This document shows, one piece after another, positions 1 through 5,563 of a DNA stretch of 5,563 nt. The DNA comes from Holophaga sp. Lineage in GTDB: Bacteria > Acidobacteriota > Holophagae > Holophagales > Holophagaceae. Under the pieces are notes generated by a model. The model saw only the letters and a list, made by a program, of their open reading frames with translations. It ran no database searches and had not been told where the DNA came from. The stretch is taken from assembly GCA_030691225.1 (NCBI GenBank), contig JAUYES010000027.1, positions 1-5,563 on the forward strand, in the 5' to 3' direction. The number at the start of each line of letters is the position of its first letter. The stretch's first letter is position 1. The translations under genes were made by a program, and so were the position numbers.

Positions 1-1176
1 CGACGGCATGTGGATTTCGGCCCCGTGCGGTGGGAAATGTACCGTCCGCCTGCGGGTGAGGTGGCCGAATTGCGCACCGGCACTGGAGAATTATTGGCTC
101 GATGGGACTTCGACAAGCCACTGGTTTCGACACCACCGCCGGTAGTGAAGCCTCCTAAAGCTCCCAAACCAGAACCCAAGAAACCTGAGCCTAAGCCACC
201 CGCGCCACCCAAGCCAGAACCGAGGAAGCCAGAGCCCAAACAACCCGCACCGCCGAAGCCTGAGCCCAAGAAGCCAGAGCCTAAACAACCTGCTCCACCC
301 AAACCAGAGCCCAAGCAACCCGCTCCGCCCAAGCCCGAACCCAAGAAGCCGGAACCTAAACCGCCCGCTCCACCTAAGCCTGAACCCAAGAAGCCAGAAC
401 CCCCGCCCGCCATCAAACGCCCCGAACTGCCTGGCACCTGGCCGGGTGCGGGGGAAGGGCTAAATATCCTGCGAGGGCCGCGTTCTGGGCGCCAGGTCAG
501 TTTGACCTTCGATGGTGGGTCCAATGCCGAAGTAGCCATGGATGTCTTGGATATTTTGAAGGCCCGGGGCATTCACACTACGTTTTTTCTAACAGGCGCC
601 TTCATCAAGAAATTCCCCGATATCGTCCGTCGCATCGCCGGGGATGGCCATGAAATCGGCAACCATACGCAAAACCATCCCCATTTTGCTCCCACCGGCC
701 TGCGCGACCCCAAGTGGACTCGAGAGCGCGTCCAAAGCGAGCTCTTAGCGGCGGATCAAGCCTTCTTCGCCCTGCTGGGCCGCCCCATGGACCCGCTGTG
801 GCGGGCTCCATATGGCGAACATACCGCCGAAATTCGCAAATGGGCAGAGGAACTGGGCTACCGCCATGTGGGCTGGAGCGAGGGTGCCGATACGCTGGAC
901 TGGGCCACGCGCAAGGAACGCAAGCTCTATCGCACGGGTGACGCCATTCTGGATCGTTTGCATTCCCGCATGGAGCGCCAAGATGGCGAGGGACTCATTG
1001 TCTTGATGCACCTGGGCTCGGAGCGCCCCATCGAAGATCGCCCGGCACGCGTGCTGGGACCCTTCATCGATCGGGCCTTAGCAGATGGCTGGACCTTCGT
1101 GCGAATTGGCGACTATGTGCGCTCCAGCGGCAAACCCGCATGGGATCGCGACCGGCGCAGCTCTCAGCTGCGTTAG
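1..1176 (+). CDS. NodB/CE4 polysaccharide deacetylase with Pro-Lys-Glu repeat linker (5' partial)
   Basis: Probable metal-dependent deacetylase that removes N- or O-acetyl groups from a cell-envelope polysaccharide such as peptidoglycan; the substrate cannot be read from sequence. Residues are numbered from the GTG codon at 10. The frame is open to base 1 and no ribosome site precedes that GTG, so the gene very likely starts upstream of the window. Residues 1-45 are an unassigned N-terminal piece, 53-134 a Pro/Lys/Glu repeat linker, and about 160-370 the NodB domain. Visible NodB motifs are TFDGG (166-170, catalytic-base Asp168), HTQNH (219-223, two metal His), RAPYG (265-269), DTLDW (294-298) and MH at 333-334. 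Motif 1 normally reads TFDDG; here the second Asp, a metal ligand, is Gly169. The linker suggests a catalytic domain held away from an anchor or N-terminal module, but no signal peptide is in view. It ends 9 nt before ftsK, so co-transcription is likely. The family call is firm; the substrate is unknown. Confidence 0.9.
   Translation, partial: RRHVDFGPVRWEMYRPPAGEVAELRTGTGELLARWDFDKPLVSTPPPVVKPPKAPKPEPKKPEPKPPAPPKPEPRKPEPKQPAPPKPEPKKPEPKQPAPPKPEPKQPAPPKPEPKKPEPKPPAPPKPEPKKPEPPPAIKRPELPGTWPGAGEGLNILRGPRSGRQVSLTFDGGSNAEVAMDVLDILKARGIHTTFFLTGAFIKKFPDIVRRIAGDGHEIGNHTQNHPHFAPTGLRDPKWTRERVQSELLAADQAFFALLGRPMDPLWRAPYGEHTAEIRKWAEELGYRHVGWSEGADTLDWATRKERKLYRTGDAILDRLHSRMERQDGEGLIVLMHLGSERPIEDRPARVLGPFIDRALADGWTFVRIGDYVRSSGKPAWDRDRRSSQLR
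166..411 (+). repeat. In-frame 45-bp tandem repeat encoding a Pro/Lys/Glu-rich linker
   Basis: Six consecutive units encode variants of the 15-residue sequence KPEPKKPEPKPPAPP: 166-210, 211-255, 256-300, 301-330 (a 10-residue unit lacking five residues), 331-375 and 376-411 (a partial last unit). Units differ mostly at synonymous third positions, with a few Lys/Arg and Pro/Gln changes. That suggests an old repeat kept for its protein properties rather than a fresh DNA duplication. The product should be an extended, positively charged polyproline-like spacer, similar in composition to the periplasm-spanning region of TonB. It may reach through or bind the cell wall, which is inference. Confidence 0.9.
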
Positions 1177-1185
1177 ACTTGAGCC

Positions 1186-3846
1186 ATGTCCGGAAGTGCA
1201 ATGAAGGGAATGAGTAGGCTGCTGCTGAAAATCGTGGCGGGATTTTTCGCGCTACTGCTCGTGGTGTCGCTGCTCTTCTTCCATCCCAATGATCCTCATT
1301 TATTCTCCCAAGGGGCTGTAGGAGCCCGGATCCACAACCCCTGCGGCCTCTTCGGGGCCCATCTGGCGGGCTTCTTGGAGACCCTCGCTGGAGTGGGAGC
1401 GTGGCTGATTCCCGCCTATTTTCTTTGGGAAATCTTCGTCAAGGACGGCCGCAAATGGCCTCGGCGCGTAGCCTGGGCCGTGCTGGCACTCTCCATTTGG
1501 ACCTTGCTCGGTGCCTTTGGCGTGCGTTCCTGGAGTGCTTCGGATGGCGTCGCCGCCAGCCAATGGCGCTGGGGTGGCTGGCTGGGCTCGATCCTGTGGC
1601 CACCCAGCCGACATGCCCTGGGCCCAGTGGGCCTGCCCATCGCCATCGCCCTGCTGATTCTGTTGGCCTCTCTGGTTCTAGCTCCGGCCCTAACCCGGGC
1701 CTTGGGCGCCCTGCTCACGAGGTGGATGGGAAACCATGCTTGGCCCTTCCTGAAGCCATTGCCCAGCAAGGGTGCCCGCGGTGTTTTGGCCTTTTTGAGT
1801 CGCCCTTTTCTGGCCTGGAAAAGTGCCCGCGTAGCTTCGCTTCCCGATCTGGATGCGAACGATATGGCCGACCTGAAGCATCTTTCCGAACAACGCCAGA
1901 TCGAGCAGGAGCAACAAGAGGCCTTCGAGCGCGCCGAACGAGAAACAGCCTCTTTCCGCCGCGCCAACAATCAATTGTCACCCGAAATGGGGTTGCCCAT
2001 CATCCAGTCGATGCGCCTGGAAACGCCTTCGGAGGAACTACCCTTCATTCCCTCCATGGCGGTGGCCCTGCCAACTTCCCAAAATTCCGATCTGCTGGAG
2101 GTGCCTCGCCCCTCCGCCACGCCAATGCCACCGCCCCGATTGCTGCGCGATCTACCACCGCCGCCCCCACCCAAACCACAACTCGTGAAACCCGTGGTCA
2201 TGCAAGACCGCTATGGGCGTGTGGCCGAGCAGCAGCCCCTGGGCCTGACGGAACCCACTCCCGTGCACCCGCTGCCCGACCCAACACCATCGCTGGCACT
2301 CAAAACCCTTTCGAAACCCCTTAAAAAACCCGAAGATGATTCGCCGCATTTTGCACCCGCGGATCGCCTGGAATTGCCACCCCGACGCCTTTTTGATCCC
2401 CCCGGTGTCGGCGCGCGCATCAATCCCAAAGTGCTCGAAGACACACAGTATCTGATCGGCCAGAAACTTTCCGAATTCAAGGTCAAAGGCACCGTGGTGG
2501 GCATGCAGCCCGGCCCCGTGGTCACCGTGTATGAATTCCAACCTGATGCGGGCGTGCCCTTGGCCAAGGTCATCGGCATGGAAAACGATTTGGCGCTGGG
2601 CCTCCAGGCCGAGAAAGTGCGCATCGATCGCATCCCGGGCCGCAATCTGGTGGGCATCGAAGTGCCCAATCCCACACGCGATATCATCGCCTTCCGCGAA
2701 ATTGTTGATAGTCCCTTTTTCCGGGATCCCGTCCACAAAGACGCGCGCAGCCTGCTGGCCCTGGCCCTGGGCAAGGATATCGCTGGGCGCCCGGTGGTGG
2801 CCGATTTAGCCAAGATGCCGCACTTGCTCATCGGCGGAAGTACCGGCAGCGGCAAGAGCGTGGGCGTCAACGCCATGATCTGCTCGGTGCTCCTGCGCGC
2901 CCTCCCCAGCGAAGTGAAGCTCATCCTGGTGGACCCCAAGATGGTGGAACTGGGCATGTACGAAGACATCCCGCACCTCTGGGCACCCGTGGTTACAGAT
3001 ATGAAGGAAGCTGGCCGCGTACTCAAATGGGTGGTTGCCCAGATGGAGGATCGCTACCGACGGCTGGCGCTGCTCAGCGTGCGCAACCTGGAGGGCTTCA
3101 ACACCAAGTTGCTGGAATGCGGCGGCAGCATGGATCTCAGCGACCGCACGCCCAACCCCCGGTGGCCCGATCGTCCTGCCTATTTGGAGCCACTGCCTTA
3201 CGTCGTGGTGGTCATCGACGAATTGGCCGATCTTATGATGGTGGCGCGCTCTGAAGTGGAAGACAGCATCGCCCGCATCGCTCAAAAGGCCCGTGCCGTA
3301 GGCATCCACCTCATCCTGGCGACGCAGCGTCCCAGCGTCGATATCGTCACCGGCGTGATCAAGGCCAATCTGCCCGCGCGCCTCAGCTACCGCGTGAATA
3401 CCAAGATCGATAGCCGCACCATCCTGGATTCCAGCGGCGGCGAACAGCTGTTGGGCAAGGGCGATGCGCTCTTCCTAGCCCCCGGCAATGCTCGTCCCCA
3501 CCGCATTCACGCTCCCCTCATCACCGAAGAGGAAACCATTCGCCTAGTCGATTGGCTCAAGGCCCGCGGCAAGCCCGAGTACAACAAGGCCCTGCTCAAC
3601 GCCATGGAAACCGATGAAGAAACGCAAGGCCCCAGTGAATCCAATCCAGCCAGCGATGATATCTACGATCGCGCCGTGGCCGTGGTGAAGCGCGAGCGCA
3701 AAGCCAGCACCAGCCTGCTGCAACGCAAGCTCAACATCGGCTATGGCCGCGCGGCTCGTATCATCGATCAGATGGAAGCCGAGGGCATCATCGGCCAGGA
3801 TCGCGGCGCAGGGAAACCACGCGAAGTATTGATGGGTGAAGACTGA
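1186..3846 (+). CDS. ftsK: DNA translocase FtsK
   Basis: Septum-located ATP-driven DNA pump that moves chromosome ends apart at division and, in studied species, activates XerCD recombination at dif. The 886-residue protein is complete. Four hydrophobic segments (about 12-32, 56-84, 95-113, 146-169) form the membrane anchor. A charged stretch (223-258) and a Pro-rich linker to about 400, with six prolines at 324-329, follow. The alpha domain spans about 405-505. The RecA-like beta motor carries Walker A GSTGSGKS (551-558), LVDPKMVEL (581-589), Walker B VVVVIDE (673-679) and ATQRPSVDIVTG (712-723). The gamma winged helix, about 826-886, includes YGRAARIIDQME (853-864). The linker of about 200 residues is much shorter than in E. 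coli FtsK (1329 residues overall) and resembles compact FtsK/SpoIIIE proteins. The ATG at 1186 has no good ribosome site; the in-frame ATG at 1201 follows GGAAG (1192-1196) and is a plausible alternative. It lies 9 nt after the deacetylase gene. Tracts of polyproline may need EF-P for smooth translation. Confidence 0.97.
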   Translation: MSGSAMKGMSRLLLKIVAGFFALLLVVSLLFFHPNDPHLFSQGAVGARIHNPCGLFGAHLAGFLETLAGVGAWLIPAYFLWEIFVKDGRKWPRRVAWAVLALSIWTLLGAFGVRSWSASDGVAASQWRWGGWLGSILWPPSRHALGPVGLPIAIALLILLASLVLAPALTRALGALLTRWMGNHAWPFLKPLPSKGARGVLAFLSRPFLAWKSARVASLPDLDANDMADLKHLSEQRQIEQEQQEAFERAERETASFRRANNQLSPEMGLPIIQSMRLETPSEELPFIPSMAVALPTSQNSDLLEVPRPSATPMPPPRLLRDLPPPPPPKPQLVKPVVMQDRYGRVAEQQPLGLTEPTPVHPLPDPTPSLALKTLSKPLKKPEDDSPHFAPADRLELPPRRLFDPPGVGARINPKVLEDTQYLIGQKLSEFKVKGTVVGMQPGPVVTVYEFQPDAGVPLAKVIGMENDLALGLQAEKVRIDRIPGRNLVGIEVPNPTRDIIAFREIVDSPFFRDPVHKDARSLLALALGKDIAGRPVVADLAKMPHLLIGGSTGSGKSVGVNAMICSVLLRALPSEVKLILVDPKMVELGMYEDIPHLWAPVVTDMKEAGRVLKWVVAQMEDRYRRLALLSVRNLEGFNTKLLECGGSMDLSDRTPNPRWPDRPAYLEPLPYVVVVIDELADLMMVARSEVEDSIARIAQKARAVGIHLILATQRPSVDIVTGVIKANLPARLSYRVNTKIDSRTILDSSGGEQLLGKGDALFLAPGNARPHRIHAPLITEEETIRLVDWLKARGKPEYNKALLNAMETDEETQGPSESNPASDDIYDRAVAVVKRERKASTSLLQRKLNIGYGRAARIIDQMEAEGIIGQDRGAGKPREVLMGED
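1192..1196 (+). promoter_or_regulatory. Possible ribosome binding site for alternative ftsK start
   Basis: GGAAG lies 4 nt before the in-frame ATG at 1201, while the longer-frame ATG at 1186 has only weakly matching sequence upstream. This would favour a protein five residues shorter starting Met-Lys-Gly-Met-Ser. The spacing is short and the match imperfect, so the choice stays open; the membrane segments are unaffected either way. Confidence 0.3.
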
Positions 3847-3918
3847 TTTTTTGCCTCACGAATGCACGTGCCTGTGTTTCGGTTTTCAAATCCAAGCCTT
3901 CGGTCCCAGACTAGAGGA
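3847..3918 (+). other. Intergenic gap between ftsK and the TonB-dependent receptor
   Basis: Seventy-two bases separate the two genes. They begin with six T (3847-3852) right after the ftsK stop, but no GC-rich hairpin lies directly before the T run, so an intrinsic terminator is not supported. No convincing -35/-10 pair is visible. An 8-bp palindrome GCACGTGC sits at 3864-3871. An in-frame ATG at 3862 could extend the receptor by 19 residues, but it lacks a ribosome site. Confidence 0.5.
3913..3918 (+). promoter_or_regulatory. Shine-Dalgarno-like AGAGGA next to the receptor start
   Basis: AGAGGA abuts the ATG at 3919 with no spacer, which is closer than usual. A TTG at 3922, the next codon, would be spaced 3 nt from it. 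Both choices keep an intact signal peptide, so the site supports initiation here rather than at the upstream ATG at 3862 but does not settle the exact codon. Confidence 0.35.
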
Positions 3919-5563
3919 ATGTTGCAGTCAAAACGCCCCCCTCACGTAGTTGGCCTCGCCCTGTGCCTTGTGGCTGGGTCCCTCTCCGCCCAGACCACCG
4001 GCAGCTTGCAGGTGCGCGCCCTGGATTCGAAGGGCAACCCTGCAGCGGGAATTACCCTCAAGCTGGAATCCTTGGATCGCGCCGAGCGGTGGGGCTTGCT
4101 GACCAACAGCAAGGGCTACGCCACGGCCGCAGGCTTGATTCCGGGCCGCTATCGAATTCAGGATCAAACCATTTCGCTTAAGGCCGATGAACGCGCCCAG
4201 ATCACTCTTCGCGTGGGCGAGGCTCAAGCCACCGTCTCGGTGGAGGATTCCCCGCTGCGAACCGAAACCAGCAGTCTGGCCGTTCAAACAAGCTTCGATG
4301 CGGTCGATCTCCAACGATTGCCCTTCGGTTCTCAGCGATACGTAGAGAACAGCTACCTCGCACCGGGTGTTACGCCATCGGGCAAACCCGAGCCCGTGGT
4401 GCTGGGTTCGATGCTCGATGCCAATGCGTATCTGGTGGATGGCATGTCGACTAACCTCAGCTCCAATGGCCGCTTCGGCCTAAACCTCAGTAGCGAAATT
4501 CTGGAAAGCCAAACCCTCACCACCGGCGGACACAAGGCCGAAATCGCCTTTGCCTCCGGCGGGGTGTTTTCCATGGTCACCAAGAGCGGCGGCAACACGT
4601 TTCAGGGCTCGGTCTTCGGAAGTCGCGTCTGGCGGGGCCTCAACAGTCGCCCCGATTCCGGCAAGACCAACTTTCCCGATGAGCGGCCCACGGATGCCAC
4701 CACTTCAGGCATTTCGGTTTCCGGTCCTCTGATCAAGGATCGACTCTTCTTTTTCGGAGCCTTCAACCGTCAACTCTTGAGCCTGGATTACGAAAATATC
4801 CAACCCGTGGGCACGCTTCCGCATCGCCGGACCCAGGATGAAGACCGTTCCTATCGTTTTTTCAAACTCACGTGGCTGGCCACTGAAGCTCACCGCCTGG
4901 AGCTTTCCTGGATCGGTGATCCCGTGAGTCAGTACAATTTCGACGCCGCGTACGATAGCTCGGTAAAAGATTTCCAGATGCCAAATCGCACCCGGGGCGG
5001 CAATAGTTTCATCCTGCGTCACGTGGGCCAGATGGCTTCGGATTTAACCTGGGAAAACACCCTGGGCCTGCATCGTACCGAATTTCAATGGACACCCGCC
5101 AACCCCGAGGCCGGGCCCTATCGCGCACAACTGGACGCACCAGGCAGTGAAAGCTTTGGGGCCTATGCTGAAGAACGTTTGGACCAGATTCGCAACCTCA
5201 CCCTCCGCAGCGAATTGAGTTGGAATGCTGGGGAACATGCCATTAAAGGCGGCTTTCAAGGCCTGCAATCCGAGTTCACCCAGGCCTACAAGCGCCCCAG
5301 TGGGGGTCTGTCCTATCTCGATCGTGCCGCAGGCGGCACAGGGCCATCGGCGGGCGATATCACGGCCATCCGCTCGGGTTTGGTGGCCATCCACGGCAGT
5401 GATTATGGCTACACCTCGGCAACCAGCCTGCTCACGGCAAGCCCCGTATCTACGCAATTGGCGGGTGGTCGCGCCAGCTACCTGTACCAGCGCACCCTCG
5501 CGGCCATGGGTAGCTATGGCTCACCCTTGCGCCAGCGAAGCCTGGGCTTATTCCTCCAAGACG
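3919..5563 (+). CDS. Oar-like TonB-dependent outer-membrane receptor with carboxypeptidase-regulatory-like domain (3' partial)
   Basis: Outer-membrane gated channel expected to import a large ligand using energy from TonB-ExbBD; the ligand is unknown. The frame is open for 548 codons and runs off the window; family members are often about 1000 residues, so roughly half is seen. Residues 1-24 are a signal peptide: basic start (Lys5, Arg6), hydrophobic core 10-20, and likely cleavage after SLSA. Cys16 is not in a proper lipobox. Residues 27-80 match a carboxypeptidase-regulatory-like beta-sandwich, with DSKGNPAAG and the GLIPGRYRI ending. A short stretch, ATVSVED (104-110), sits where a TonB box is expected. 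The plug covers about 120-225 and includes YLVDGM (171-176) and SMVTKSGGNTFQG (218-230). Barrel strands follow, with the typical SGPLIKDRLFFFGAFN segment (268-283). Met at 3919 is chosen because it gives a compact signal peptide; ATG 3862 and TTG 3922 are alternatives. No frameshift is seen in the portion present. This receptor type is abundant in Acidobacteriota and Myxococcota. Confidence 0.9.
   Translation, partial: MLQSKRPPHVVGLALCLVAGSLSAQTTGSLQVRALDSKGNPAAGITLKLESLDRAERWGLLTNSKGYATAAGLIPGRYRIQDQTISLKADERAQITLRVGEAQATVSVEDSPLRTETSSLAVQTSFDAVDLQRLPFGSQRYVENSYLAPGVTPSGKPEPVVLGSMLDANAYLVDGMSTNLSSNGRFGLNLSSEILESQTLTTGGHKAEIAFASGGVFSMVTKSGGNTFQGSVFGSRVWRGLNSRPDSGKTNFPDERPTDATTSGISVSGPLIKDRLFFFGAFNRQLLSLDYENIQPVGTLPHRRTQDEDRSYRFFKLTWLATEAHRLELSWIGDPVSQYNFDAAYDSSVKDFQMPNRTRGGNSFILRHVGQMASDLTWENTLGLHRTEFQWTPANPEAGPYRAQLDAPGSESFGAYAEERLDQIRNLTLRSELSWNAGEHAIKGGFQGLQSEFTQAYKRPSGGLSYLDRAAGGTGPSAGDITAIRSGLVAIHGSDYGYTSATSLLTASPVSTQLAGGRASYLYQRTLAAMGSYGSPLRQRSLGLFLQD

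Noticed and set aside
91..318. Antisense frame giving a Leu/Trp/Phe/Arg-rich, membrane-like peptide opposite the deacetylase repeat.
   Set aside because: The composition is the direct mirror of the Pro/Lys/Glu repeat on the other strand; no ribosome site or independent evidence supports it.
452..459. GGGAAGGG, a match to the E. coli KOPS consensus GGGNAGGG on the + strand; a second match lies at 2900-2907 on the - strand.
   Set aside because: By rough estimate one or two matches are expected by chance in a GC-rich window of this size, and the two point in opposite directions, so they show no polarity.
2211..3026. Long antisense open frame of 271 codons inside ftsK, with other overlapping frames at 1401-2324 (+) and 1416-1970 (-).
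   Set aside because: They lie within a well-recognised ftsK, show Arg/Ser/Pro-rich composition typical of shadow frames in GC-rich genes, and match no family I know.
3801..3852. Inverted repeat TCGCG/CGCGA (3801-3805, 3820-3824) followed by a T6 run at 3847-3852, considered as an ftsK terminator.
   Set aside because: The stem is only 5 bp with a 14-nt loop, lies inside the coding sequence and is over 20 nt from the T run.
3864..3871. Palindrome GCACGTGC in the ftsK-receptor gap, considered as an operator.
   Set aside because: It is a single 8-bp palindrome without a second copy or an identifiable promoter beside it; chance is sufficient.
3847..3918. Search of the gap after ftsK for a dif-like recombination site.
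   Set aside because: No pair of 11-bp inverted arms around a 6-bp centre resembling dif is visible.
3958..3966. Cys16 in the receptor signal peptide, considered as a lipoprotein lipobox.
   Set aside because: The residue before Cys is Leu rather than Gly, Ala or Ser, and a normal signal peptidase I site follows at residue 24.

Overview
The window reads as a stretch of bacterial chromosome with moderately high GC content. It holds three co-directional genes on the + strand, and both ends cut through a gene. The third gene is an Oar-type TonB-dependent receptor with an N-terminal carboxypeptidase-regulatory-like domain, a family strongly expanded in Acidobacteriota. Together with the FtsK sequence and base composition, this makes a Gram-negative acidobacterium (perhaps Holophagae) my best guess. 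The taxonomic call is inference; only the outer-membrane receptor, and therefore a diderm cell, is well supported.

Layout. Positions 1-1176 are the 3' part of a NodB-type (carbohydrate esterase 4) polysaccharide deacetylase. Its catalytic domain sits behind a Pro/Lys/Glu-rich tandem-repeat linker (166-411). After 9 nt comes ftsK (1186-3846), a complete DNA translocase with four membrane segments, a Pro-rich linker, alpha and beta motor domains and a C-terminal gamma winged helix. A 72-nt gap (3847-3918) follows, with no convincing terminator or promoter. From 3919 to the window end runs the N-terminal 548 codons of the TonB-dependent receptor: signal peptide, regulatory-like domain, plug and the start of the barrel.

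How they fit together. The deacetylase and ftsK are close enough to be co-transcribed, which would join a cell-envelope polysaccharide enzyme to the division-associated chromosome translocase. The receptor may be an independent unit or a read-through gene; nothing shows a functional link to ftsK. I see no RNA gene, mobile element, CRISPR array, defence system or attachment site. The most notable details are a changed metal-ligand position in the deacetylase, its TonB-like spacer repeat, and substitutions at DNA-reading positions of the FtsK gamma domain. None of these amounts to a new system by itself.
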